Assembly: GCA_035505995.1 (NCBI GenBank)
Contig: DATJQF010000172.1
Location: 1 to 27,115, forward strand
Source: DATJQF01 sp035505995
GTDB taxonomy: Bacteria; Bacteroidota; Bacteroidia; Bacteroidales; FEN-979
Direction of reading: 5' to 3'
DNA: 27,115 nucleotides
Shown: piece by piece, positions 7,916 through 15,533 of the stretch
Position numbering within the stretch: position 1 is the stretch's first letter
Layout of the letters: each line of letters opens with the position of its first letter
The notes under the pieces: model-generated
What the model was told of the DNA's origin: nothing
Database searches by the model: none
What the model saw: the letters and a program-made list of their open reading frames with translations, nothing else
Translations under genes and position numbers: made by a program

Positions 7916-8650
7916 ATGGAACAAGAAATCATCCGCCTGGTCGACATCATAAAAAACTTCAAGGTAGGAACGGTCGTGGTGGAAGCCCTTCGCTCGGTTT
8001 CCCTGACGATCCGGAAAAACGAGTTCGTCGCCATCATGGGCCCATCCGGATCCGGGAAATCCACGCTGATGAATATCCTGGGCTGTCTCGACACCCCCAC
8101 CAGCGGACAGTATTTCCTGAACGGCGAGGACGTGAGCAAGCTCAATGACAATGAGCTGGCGGAGATCCGGAACAAGCAGATCGGGTTCGTATTCCAGACC
8201 TTCAACCTGCTTCCCAGATCCACGGCGCTGGAGAACATCATGCTGCCGCTGATCTATGCCGGGATGACCAAGAACAAGAGGATTGAAAAGGCCCAACAGG
8301 TCGTGGAGGAAGTGAGCCTGACCGACCGTATCGCGCATAAGCCGAACGAGCTTTCGGGCGGACAGCGGCAGCGGGTGGCTATCGCCCGGGCGCTGGTCAA
8401 TGACCCTTCCATCATTCTTGCGGATGAGCCGACCGGCAACCTGGATTCAAAAACCTCCATCGAGATCCTGGGACTGATGGAAGATATCCATAAGATCGGC
8501 AATACGGTGATCGTGGTCACCCACGAGGAAGAGATCGCAAAGCATGCCCACCGGATCATCCGCCTGATGGACGGGAAGATCTCATCGGACGAAATCAACC
8601 GGAATATCAAGACCATGGCGGATTACCATCTCGATACCGCCATCAAGTAA
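7916..8650 (+). CDS. ABC transporter ATP-binding protein, LolD/MacB/FtsE type
   Basis: 244 residues, the size of a stand-alone ABC nucleotide-binding subunit. Walker A GPSGSGKST at 42-50, Q-loop 'VFQTFNLLP' at 92-100, signature LSGGQ at 146-150, Walker B ILADE at 167-171, D-loop NLD and switch His at 203 are all present. The sequence style ('MNILGCLDTPTSG', 'IILADEPTGNLDSKT') is that of the MacB/LolD/FtsE group, which pairs with MacB-FtsX-type permeases for lipoprotein extraction, macrolide or peptide export, or division. No permease gene is adjacent, so the partner must be elsewhere and the role is unresolved. The C-terminus carries a short extra tail after the usual 'LMDGKI' end. Only 15 bp separate it from the kinase gene. 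Confidence 0.92.
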   Translation: MEQEIIRLVDIIKNFKVGTVVVEALRSVSLTIRKNEFVAIMGPSGSGKSTLMNILGCLDTPTSGQYFLNGEDVSKLNDNELAEIRNKQIGFVFQTFNLLPRSTALENIMLPLIYAGMTKNKRIEKAQQVVEEVSLTDRIAHKPNELSGGQRQRVAIARALVNDPSIILADEPTGNLDSKTSIEILGLMEDIHKIGNTVIVVTHEEEIAKHAHRIIRLMDGKISSDEINRNIKTMADYHLDTAIK

Positions 8651-8665
8651 CCCAAACCTTATTTC

Positions 8666-9673
8666 ATGGCCAGGGATACCAATTACAAGAAACTGTTCGC
8701 CGAGTTCAACCGCCTGAGCATCCTGATCATCGGGGATGTGATGGTGGACTCCTACCTGTGGGGGAAGGTGGAGCGGATCTCTCCCGAAGCCCCCATCCCC
8801 ATCGTCGCCCTCAAGAAAAGGGAGAACCGGATGGGCGGTGCCGCCAATGTGGCCATGAACATCCGGTCGATGGGCGCCCGCCCGGTACTTTGCTCGGTGA
8901 TCGGGACCGATGACAAAGGCGACACTTTTCTGAGTCTCCTGAAAAAGGAAAAGATCGGGACCCATGGGATCGTCCGGAGCCCCGGCAGGATCACCACGAC
9001 GAAGTTCAGGATCTTCGGGAACAACACCCAGATGCTTCGCGTGGATGAAGAAGTGGAGCATGACCTGCTGCGGAAAGACCAGGAACATCTGCTCAACGGG
9101 ATCGTGAAAATCCTGGATGAGGAAAAAATCAACTGCATCATTTTCCAGGACTATAACAAGGGGGTCATCACGCGGGATCTGATCCGGAAGGTGGTTACCC
9201 TTGCCCGGCAGAAAAATATTCCCGTCACCGTCGATCCGAAAAAGAAGAATTTCGAGGCTTACGAAGGGATCACGCTTTTCAAGCCGAATCTGAAAGAGCT
9301 CCGGGAAGGGATGAAGACCGATTTTTCCCCGGACTACCGCGACGAGCTGATCAAGGCTTCCCAGGCGTTGCGTCTGAAGCTGAATTGCGAATACGTGCTG
9401 ACCACCCTTTCGGAACACGGGGTGATGATCAGCCTGAAAGATAATTCGGACGATAAGAATATATTTGTCCCGGCGCATATGCGCTCCATTGCCGATGTCT
9501 CGGGTGCGGGCGATACCGTCATCAGCGTCGCTTCCCTTTGCCTTTCGATGAAATGCACCCCTTACGAGATCGCCTATATCTCCAATCTTGCCGGAGGCCT
9601 GGTATGTGAAGAGGTAGGCGTGGTCCCGGTCAATAAAGAAAAACTGCTGAAAGAAGTTTTAGCCCTGCTGTGA
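8666..9673 (+). CDS. PfkB-family sugar kinase, HldE N-domain/HldA-like (heptose-7-phosphate kinase candidate)
   Basis: 335 residues of the ribokinase/PfkB fold. The N-terminal block 'IIGDVMVDSYLWGKVERISPEAP' region and 'MGGAANVAMNI' are characteristic of the kinase domain of HldE (RfaE). The second PfkB signature, DVSGAGDT with catalytic D283, is in place. HldE-type kinases phosphorylate D-glycero-D-manno-heptose 7-phosphate at C1 on the way to ADP- or GDP-heptose for surface glycans. The C-terminal adenylyltransferase domain of bifunctional HldE is absent, so this is an HldA-like kinase and a nucleotidyltransferase would be needed elsewhere. Sugar specificity is inferred from similarity only. 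Its TGA overlaps the GTG start of the next gene by 4 bp (GTGA). Confidence 0.88.
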   Translation: MARDTNYKKLFAEFNRLSILIIGDVMVDSYLWGKVERISPEAPIPIVALKKRENRMGGAANVAMNIRSMGARPVLCSVIGTDDKGDTFLSLLKKEKIGTHGIVRSPGRITTTKFRIFGNNTQMLRVDEEVEHDLLRKDQEHLLNGIVKILDEEKINCIIFQDYNKGVITRDLIRKVVTLARQKNIPVTVDPKKKNFEAYEGITLFKPNLKELREGMKTDFSPDYRDELIKASQALRLKLNCEYVLTTLSEHGVMISLKDNSDDKNIFVPAHMRSIADVSGAGDTVISVASLCLSMKCTPYEIAYISNLAGGLVCEEVGVVPVNKEKLLKEVLALL

Positions 9674-10872
9674 TTTCACACGATGCGGAGGTCCTGATCA
9701 TTGGCGCGGGCCCGGCAGGGGCGGTTGCCGCCTATGACCTCGCTGTCCGGGGCATCCGGGTCCTGGTGCTGGAAAGATCATCGTTCCCCCGCTATAAGGT
9801 GTGTGGGGGAGGACTGACGCATAAAGTGCTGCAGGAGTTTCCTTTCGATGTCTTACCGGTCGTCGAGACGACCATCCGTTCCATCCGGTTTTCCAGGAAG
9901 CACCGGCAGGTCTTCACCCGGTCCTTTCTCGATCCCGTCCTGTATTGCACGATGCGGAGCAGGCTGGATGAATTCCTGCTGGGGAAGGCTTTGGCTGCCG
10001 GGGCCGGGGTCATCTTTGAACAGAAAGTCACCCGGGTCGCCGAAACAAAAGAAGGGTGCGAGGTAAGCTGCGGATCCGGGACATATCGCTCTTCCCTGGT
10101 CATCGGGGCGGACGGTGCTTCGGGCATCACTTCCGTTAACGCGGGGCTCCGGTCGCATCTGGAGCCGGGACTGGCCTGGGAAGCGGAGCTGAAAGCGGAA
10201 CCCGCTGCCCTGGAGCAGTACCGGGAAACCGTATTCCTCGACTGGGGAACCTTTCCCGGGGGATATGCCTGGCTGTTCCCGAAACGGGATCATGTATCGG
10301 TAGGGGTGGGAGGACCGGCAAGGCTTTCGCAACGGATGCTGCCGTATTACGAACGGTTCATCAGGAGCCTGGAGCCGGGAATCCTTACGGGAGAAACAAT
10401 TTCGCGGAAAGCCTGGCCCATCCCGGTAAGGACGGCCAAGTCCCGTTTCCATGCCGGTCGCATCCTGGTGACCGGTGATGCCGGCGGGCTGTCGGACCCT
10501 CTCACCGGGGAGGGGATCTACTATGCCGTGAAAAGTGCACGGATGGCGGCTTCGGCCTGCGCGGATTGGCTGGATTCCCGGTCCGGTACGCTGGATTCCT
10601 ATTCCGACCGGGTGAATGAGGAACTGATGAAGGAATTGCTTGAAGCCGGGAAGATCCGGAACCTGTTCAACGCGATCCCCGGAAAGATCCACGGATGGGT
10701 GGAAAGCAGGGACCGGGTCTGGGGCGCCATGGCGAAGGTGCTCCGGGGCGAACGGAATTACCGGGATGTGAAGAAACGGTTCGGGAGGTGGAGTTTCCTT
10801 TGGGGACCGGCCATCAGTCTTTCCTTGTTAATTTCCCGGGTTAAAGAAAGAATTTACATGCTTCAACGATGA
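9670..10872 (+). CDS. FAD-dependent oxidoreductase, geranylgeranyl reductase family
   Basis: 400 residues. The N-terminal dinucleotide-binding motif GAGPAG at ~12-17 with a following acidic strand end ('VLVLERSSFPRYKVCGGGL') is typical of the geranylgeranyl reductase family. Around residue 270-290 'VTGDAGGLSDPLTGEGIYYA' supplies the second FAD-contact motif. These flavoenzymes reduce isoprenoid double bonds (chlorophyll and archaeal lipids, menaquinone side chains) or act on other lipids; the substrate here is not evident. The GTG start overlaps the preceding TGA by 4 bp and its own TGA overlaps the ATG of the SDR by 4 bp, which indicates translational coupling of the three genes. A C-terminal region of ~110 residues is basic and helical, perhaps membrane-associated. 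Confidence 0.88.
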   Translation: MISHDAEVLIIGAGPAGAVAAYDLAVRGIRVLVLERSSFPRYKVCGGGLTHKVLQEFPFDVLPVVETTIRSIRFSRKHRQVFTRSFLDPVLYCTMRSRLDEFLLGKALAAGAGVIFEQKVTRVAETKEGCEVSCGSGTYRSSLVIGADGASGITSVNAGLRSHLEPGLAWEAELKAEPAALEQYRETVFLDWGTFPGGYAWLFPKRDHVSVGVGGPARLSQRMLPYYERFIRSLEPGILTGETISRKAWPIPVRTAKSRFHAGRILVTGDAGGLSDPLTGEGIYYAVKSARMAASACADWLDSRSGTLDSYSDRVNEELMKELLEAGKIRNLFNAIPGKIHGWVESRDRVWGAMAKVLRGERNYRDVKKRFGRWSFLWGPAISLSLLISRVKERIYMLQR

Positions 10873-11672
10873 AAAAGCAGGCATTGATCACCGGGGCGGC
10901 GAACGGCATTGGCCGGGCGGTCGCACGGAGATTTGCGGAATCCGGATGGCACGTCTGGGCGGCCGATACGGATCAGGAAGGATTGGAAACCCTCAAGAGC
11001 GTGTCGGGAATATCAACGGTCGTCATGGACGTCACGTCGGATCGTTCCGTCGAAGAGGCGTCCGGGATCATCCGGCAGGGAGATACGGTTCTCGATGTCA
11101 TCGTCAACAATGCCGGGATCGACCGGTACTTTCCGTTCAGCGAGGCGTCCCCCGATTCGTTCCGGGAGATCTTTGAGGTCAACCTTTTCGGGGCGTACCG
11201 GGTGAACCGGGCATTTCTCCCGTTGCTGAGAAAACCGGGCGGGAAGATCTTTCACCTGGGTTCCGAAAGCCTCCGCCTCACCGTTCCTTTCATGCCGTAC
11301 CCCTTGACGAAGAAAGCGCTCGAAAGCTACAGCAGGGTCCTGAGGCAGGAGCTGAAATTTTCAGGCATTGAGGTGATCACGATCCGTCCGGGAGCCATCA
11401 GGACCCGGATACTGGAAAACGTTTCCGGCATCCGTTACCCGGTGCAGGATCCCGTCCTGAGGAAAGCTTTTCAAACATTTGCCGAAGCCGCTCCCCGGGA
11501 GGTGGGGAAAGTGGCATCCCCGGAACGGCTGGCGGAGCTGATCCTGAAGATCTGCGATGTAAGGCGGCCGAAGGCGGTTTACCGTTTCAATAACAGTCTC
11601 CGGCTGAGGATCGCCTCCCTGATTCCTTATTGCTGGATGGAAAAATTCGTTTACCGGAAGCTCTCGAAATAG
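10869..11672 (+). CDS. Short-chain dehydrogenase/reductase (SDR)
   Basis: 267 residues of a classical SDR. The cofactor motif TGAANGIG is at 8-15, NNAG at 80-83, and the catalytic residues are S132 or S134 with Y144 and K148 (YPLTK). The acidic residue D33 after strand 2 ('AADTD') favours NAD(H) over NADP(H), an inference. The C-terminal half has 'IRPGAIRT' as is usual after the active site. It is the last gene of the kinase-flavoprotein-SDR run and overlaps the flavoprotein by 4 bp, so it may oxidise or reduce a related lipid or sugar intermediate. It converges with ftsZ, 13 bp away, and no hairpin terminator is visible between them. Confidence 0.88.
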   Translation: MKKQALITGAANGIGRAVARRFAESGWHVWAADTDQEGLETLKSVSGISTVVMDVTSDRSVEEASGIIRQGDTVLDVIVNNAGIDRYFPFSEASPDSFREIFEVNLFGAYRVNRAFLPLLRKPGGKIFHLGSESLRLTVPFMPYPLTKKALESYSRVLRQELKFSGIEVITIRPGAIRTRILENVSGIRYPVQDPVLRKAFQTFAEAAPREVGKVASPERLAELILKICDVRRPKAVYRFNNSLRLRIASLIPYCWMEKFVYRKLSK

Positions 11673-11685
11673 CGGGTTCCGGATT

Positions 11686-13290
11686 TCAGTCTACGTTCTT
11701 ATGCAGGAAGGCATTCTCGGAGCGGATCTCGATCGTCTTATCGGATCCTTCCGAGAGCGTATAGCGTGCAGCCTGTGATTCGGAGGAATGCTGCAGTTCG
11801 GTCAGCTCCACGTTCCTGCGCTTGTAGGCGGGCACGCTCTCGATCTCCTGCAGATTCGCCTCGATCGGGGTGTGATTCTTCAGCTTTTCGCTGAGCGCTT
11901 TCAGCTTTTGAACGCGGTTGCTCAGGTTCCGGTCCATCTCTTCCGGCTCCCGGGGAGCGGGATCCCGGAATGCCGGGCGGACGCTGTCCTGGGGGAGGGT
12001 TTCAGAGACCGGGATCTCCAGCTGTCTTTCGGCCGGTTCCGGTTTTTGAAGCTGGGGTTTTGCCGGTTCGGGCCTGGGCGTCTCCCGCTGGAAATCGAAC
12101 GTGATGATCCGCTGCGGCTCTTTCTGCTCCGGTTCCGGGGTTTTCTCGGTGACGGGGGATTCCGGTTTTTTCTCTACCAGGTGGATTTCAACGGGATCGT
12201 TCTGCACGATGACGATGGGCTCGGTCACCACCGGAGGAGGGGCGGGTTCCTTGATGGTCACCGGAAGGTCCTCATCATAAAGCTGCTTGATGGTATGAGG
12301 CTTTCCCTGTTTGGACGGCTTCTTGCGGTGCTCTTCATCAAAACCCGTCGCGATGATGGTAACGCTGATCCGGTCCTCCAGGGTCTCATCGATCCCGTTA
12401 CCCCAGATCACCTCGGCGGAGTTCTTCGTTTTTTCCTGGATATAGTCGGTGATCTCGGTCACCTCATCCATCGTGATCTCGTCTTTCCCGGAGGCGATAT
12501 ACAACAGGAGGTTGTTGGCTCCTTCGATGTTGTTGTCATTCAGCAGCGGGGAGCTGATCGCCATTTCCACCGCTTTGCGGGCGCGGTTTTCCCCGTTGGC
12601 CACCCCGGTTCCGAGAATGGCGACGCCACTGTCCCTCATGACCGTTTTCACATCTTCGAAGTCCACGTTGATATAGCCCGTCACGGTGATGATCTCGGCA
12701 ATGCCCTTTGCTGCCGTGGCGAGCACGTCGTCGGCATGGGCAAAGGCTGCCGACAGCCGCTGATCTCCGAACAATTCGCGGAGCTTGTCGTTGCAGATGA
12801 TCAGCAGGGCGTCCACGTATTTCTTCAGTTCGGCGATCCCCTGCTCGGCATGTTGCTTCCGCTTCCTGCCTTCAAAAGAAAAAGGCAGGGTGACGATGCC
12901 AACGGTGAGGATCCCCAGCTCCTTGGAAACACTGGCGATCACGGGAGCAGCGCCGGTGCCGGTACCACCACCAAGTCCTGCTGTGACAAACAGCATTTTG
13001 GTACCTTTTTCAAGCATGGCACGGATATCCTGGATATTCTCCAGAGCTGCATTTTTACCGATAGAAGGGACGGCTCCTGCTCCCAGACCGCCGGTTAGAT
13101 TTGCTCCGAGCTGTATCTTCACGGGAACAGGACTGGCTTCCATGGCCTGTGCGTCGGTGTTGCAGATCATGAAATCCACTCCTTTGATTCCCAGGCGGTG
13201 CATGTGGGATACGGCATTGCTGCCCCCACCGCCCACTCCGATCACCTTGATGATCGAGGACTGGTTCTTGGGCAAATCGAATTTTAGCAT
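11686..13290 (-). CDS. ftsZ: Cell division protein FtsZ
   Basis: 534 residues. It is the tubulin-like GTPase that forms the Z ring. The GTP-binding tubulin signature GGGTGTG is at 107-113, the N-terminal 'VIGVGGGGSNAV' at ~16-27, and the T7 synergy loop N208-V-D210-F-E-D213 is intact, so GTP hydrolysis between subunits should work. The globular core ends near residue 325. A long, Pro/Glu/Lys-rich, presumably disordered linker of ~160 residues follows. The C-terminal 'VPAYKRRNVEL' is the conserved tail motif that binds FtsA and other partners, then a short extension ending 'NAFLHKNVD', which I recall from Bacteroidota FtsZ. It is the last gene of the dcw operon, 97 bp after ftsA. That gap may hold an extra promoter. 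Confidence 0.98.
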   Translation of the reverse strand: MLKFDLPKNQSSIIKVIGVGGGGSNAVSHMHRLGIKGVDFMICNTDAQAMEASPVPVKIQLGANLTGGLGAGAVPSIGKNAALENIQDIRAMLEKGTKMLFVTAGLGGGTGTGAAPVIASVSKELGILTVGIVTLPFSFEGRKRKQHAEQGIAELKKYVDALLIICNDKLRELFGDQRLSAAFAHADDVLATAAKGIAEIITVTGYINVDFEDVKTVMRDSGVAILGTGVANGENRARKAVEMAISSPLLNDNNIEGANNLLLYIASGKDEITMDEVTEITDYIQEKTKNSAEVIWGNGIDETLEDRISVTIIATGFDEEHRKKPSKQGKPHTIKQLYDEDLPVTIKEPAPPPVVTEPIVIVQNDPVEIHLVEKKPESPVTEKTPEPEQKEPQRIITFDFQRETPRPEPAKPQLQKPEPAERQLEIPVSETLPQDSVRPAFRDPAPREPEEMDRNLSNRVQKLKALSEKLKNHTPIEANLQEIESVPAYKRRNVELTELQHSSESQAARYTLSEGSDKTIEIRSENAFLHKNVD

Positions 13291-13312
13291 CTTGGCGGGT
13301 TTTTTAGCATTT

Positions 13313-13320
13313 TAAAATTA
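13313..13320 (-). promoter_or_regulatory. Weak candidate -7 element upstream of ftsZ
   Basis: On the minus strand this reads TAATTTTA, matching TAnnTTTG at all but the last base, 22 bp upstream of the ftsZ ATG inside the AT-rich ftsA-ftsZ gap. A TTTG lies 13 bp further upstream, shorter than the usual ~19 bp spacing. A private ftsZ promoter is plausible but weakly supported. Confidence 0.3.
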
Positions 13321-13361
13321 TAGAGAAAGAATTCAAAAAAATTTCAGCCGGATTTTTTTTA

Positions 13362-13396
13362 TTAACAGAACGGTTGTTAATAGCGAGTTTTACTCG
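13362..13396 (-). other. Two small inverted repeats at the ftsA end / ftsZ leader
   Basis: CGAGT (13384-13388) and ACTCG (13392-13396) form a 5-bp stem with a 3-base loop that encloses the ftsA stop codon. TTAACA (13362-13367) and TGTTAA (13375-13380) form a second 6-bp stem. On the transcribed strand neither is followed by a U-run, so they are not classical terminators. They could slow ribosomes or affect mRNA decay; this is inference. Confidence 0.35.
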
Positions 13397-14718
13397 TTTC
13401 CTTCGTCGAACCAGCGCCGGATATTCTCCGTGAAGGCCTCGATGAATTTCTTGCTGGGCTTGTCGGTCTCCTTCACTTTCCGTTCCTTCACCTTCTTCAC
13501 CTTGATCTCCTGGGGCGGCTCTTCCGGTTCCGGGATCAGTCCCCGCATCTTTTCCTTTTCCCTTTCATACCGGTCGATCCCGACGATCACCAGCCCGGTC
13601 CCGGTGGCGTACATGGGACTGGCCATTTCGGCTGAGACATCCTTCGCCAGGTGCTCGTTCGGGTAACCGATGCGGGTATCCATGCCGGTCTTGAACTCGG
13701 TCAGCTGGGCAATATGCTTGAGTTGGGCGCCCCCGCCGGTCAGGACGATCCCCCCGATCAGCTTCTTCTCATACCCGGAGTTCTTCACCTCGTAGTAAAT
13801 GTATTCGATGATCTCTTCCATCCGGGCCTGGATGATATGCGCCAGGTTCTTGAGGCTGATCTCCTTCGGCGGGCGTCCCCGCAGCCCGGGGATGGATACG
13901 ATCTCCTCATCCCGGTTTTCGCCGGCCAGGGCCGAACCGAACTTCACCTTCAGCTCTTCCGCATGCTTCTTGATGATCGAGCAGCCTTCGCGGACATCTT
14001 CCGTGATGATCTCCCCGCCCAGGGGGATCACGGCGGTATGCCGGATGATCCCTTCGTGGAAGATCGCGATATCCGAGGTTCCCCCTCCGATATCCACCAG
14101 CACGACCCCTGCTTCTTTCTCCTCCTCGCTCAGCACCGATTCGGCCGACGCGATCGGCTCCAGGATCAGGTCCACCACCTCCAGCCCCGCTTTCCGCACG
14201 CATTTGAAGATATTCTTTGCGGCGGCAGTCTGACCGACAATGATATGGAAGTTGGCTTCCAGCGAGCTGCCGATCATGCCCTTCGGATGGCGGATCCCAT
14301 GCTCCCCATCGATGCTGAATTCCTGCGGGATCACTTCGATGATCTCCTCGCCGGGATTCATGTTCAGGTTGAACATGCCGTTGCAGAGGGAGTCGATGTC
14401 CTCCTGGCTGATCTCGGTCTCACTGTCCTTCCGGATGATACTGCCCCGGTGCTGCAGGCTCTTGATGTGCTGGCCGGCAATTCCGACATTGACATACTTG
14501 ATGTCGACCCCCGATTTCTGGGAGGCCTCCGTTACCGCATCCCGGATGGACTGGACGGTATTTTCGATGTTGGAGACCACGCCCCGTTTTACGCCGATGG
14601 AGGGGGTTTTCCCGCACCCGAGGATCTCGATCTTGCCATACTCGTTTTTCCGGCCCACGATGATGGCGATCTTGGTGGTGCCAATGTCTAAACCGACAAT
14701 AATCTCAGAAGTTTTCAT
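13390..14718 (-). CDS. ftsA: Cell division protein FtsA
   Basis: 442 residues of the actin/Hsp70 ATPase fold: phosphate-1 motif 'VGLDIGTTKIAII' at ~8-20, 'VLVDIGGGTSDIAIF' (phosphate 2) in the middle, and 'GGIVLTGGGAQL' (adenosine motif) near 330. A charged linker rich in Lys/Glu precedes the C-terminal amphipathic helix (FIEAFTENIRRWF), which anchors FtsA to the inner face of the membrane. FtsA tethers FtsZ filaments and recruits late division proteins. It starts 7 bp after ftsQ. A small hairpin encloses the stop codon. Length and motifs are ordinary for Bacteroidota. Confidence 0.98.
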   Translation of the reverse strand: MKTSEIIVGLDIGTTKIAIIVGRKNEYGKIEILGCGKTPSIGVKRGVVSNIENTVQSIRDAVTEASQKSGVDIKYVNVGIAGQHIKSLQHRGSIIRKDSETEISQEDIDSLCNGMFNLNMNPGEEIIEVIPQEFSIDGEHGIRHPKGMIGSSLEANFHIIVGQTAAAKNIFKCVRKAGLEVVDLILEPIASAESVLSEEEKEAGVVLVDIGGGTSDIAIFHEGIIRHTAVIPLGGEIITEDVREGCSIIKKHAEELKVKFGSALAGENRDEEIVSIPGLRGRPPKEISLKNLAHIIQARMEEIIEYIYYEVKNSGYEKKLIGGIVLTGGGAQLKHIAQLTEFKTGMDTRIGYPNEHLAKDVSAEMASPMYATGTGLVIVGIDRYEREKEKMRGLIPEPEEPPQEIKVKKVKERKVKETDKPSKKFIEAFTENIRRWFDEGNE

Positions 14719-14725
14719 AGCTGAA

Positions 14726-15532
14726 TCAGATTTTTGAACATACCACTTGATGTTGATATTTGATATTGATCACCGGGTACCGGTTCCACCCGGTTCGGCT
14801 CAATCCCATTTTATAAAAAATAAGCAGGCGGTTGAATTTATCGGCCAGGTTATCCGCGTCCCCCATCAGGATCAGCTGGTTCCCGACCCTTGGCACCAGC
14901 TCCATCTCCCCGTTATTATCCACGTAAACCTGCTCGATCTGGGCCTTCAGGAACGGGTCCTTCATGAGGTAGGAAGCCACCCGGATCAGGTGGTTCATGA
15001 CCGAATGGTACTGCAGGGAGTCTTTCAGCTTTACCGAGTCGGCCAGGTAATTCAGGTCGCGCTGCAGGGGTTCCCCGATGGCCCCGCTGGCGACCAGCAC
15101 CCGGGCGGAAAAATCGGGGTTCAGAGGCAGCACGCGGCCCGAAGCATCGATATAGAAGCTCTCCCCCCGCTGGTTGAACACCCTCAGGATCGGCTGGCGC
15201 TGCACGACCCGGATGCTGACTTCCCCTTCCAGGTCGATCCAGACCTGCGCTCCGGCGACATACGGTTGTTTCCGGATGACCCCTTCGATCTTTTCGGCAT
15301 CAATGTTTCCCACCGGCTGACCGGTAAGAATAAATCCCGACCTTTTCACCAGCGAGTAAATATCTTCCTTCGTGACCAGCACATCCGTTTTCCCGTAATC
15401 GATATCGATCGTATAGCCCCGGCAGACGGCATCCTGGTGAACCACCGCGGTGAATCCCGCCAGGGTGACCACGGCGCCGGCTCCCAGGACCCACGCGAGG
15501 ATGAACAATATTTTCAGGATCTTCTTTTTCAT
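14726..15532 (-). CDS. ftsQ: Cell division protein FtsQ (DivIB)
   Basis: 268 residues from the ATG at 15532. The N-terminus is basic (MKKKILK), then one membrane segment (~6-28) and a periplasmic region with a POTRA-like section ('DVLVTKEDIYSLVKRSG', 'IEGVIRKQPYVAGAQVWIDLEGEVSIRVVQRQP') and the FtsQ/DivIB 'YIDASGRVLPL' block. It is a bitopic divisome linker that bridges FtsA/FtsZ-side and FtsL/FtsI-side proteins. The upstream in-frame start at 15580 would add 16 residues lying within murC. The ATG at 15532, one base after the murC TAA, is preferred because it gives the normal short cytoplasmic tail. Confidence in identity comes from both motifs and position between murC and ftsA. Confidence 0.93.
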   Translation of the reverse strand: MKKKILKILFILAWVLGAGAVVTLAGFTAVVHQDAVCRGYTIDIDYGKTDVLVTKEDIYSLVKRSGFILTGQPVGNIDAEKIEGVIRKQPYVAGAQVWIDLEGEVSIRVVQRQPILRVFNQRGESFYIDASGRVLPLNPDFSARVLVASGAIGEPLQRDLNYLADSVKLKDSLQYHSVMNHLIRVASYLMKDPFLKAQIEQVYVDNNGEMELVPRVGNQLILMGDADNLADKFNRLLIFYKMGLSRTGWNRYPVINIKYQHQVVCSKI

Positions 15533-15533
15533 C

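Noticed and set aside
11673..11685. Terminator between convergent SDR and ftsZ genes
   Set aside because: Only 13 bases, with no inverted repeat or T-run visible.
11788..13098. Long open frame (436 codons) antisense to ftsZ
   Set aside because: Lies wholly within ftsZ on the opposite strand; its low-complexity His/Asp/Gly/Arg-rich composition is that of a codon-bias shadow in GC-rich DNA, and ftsZ has all its family motifs.
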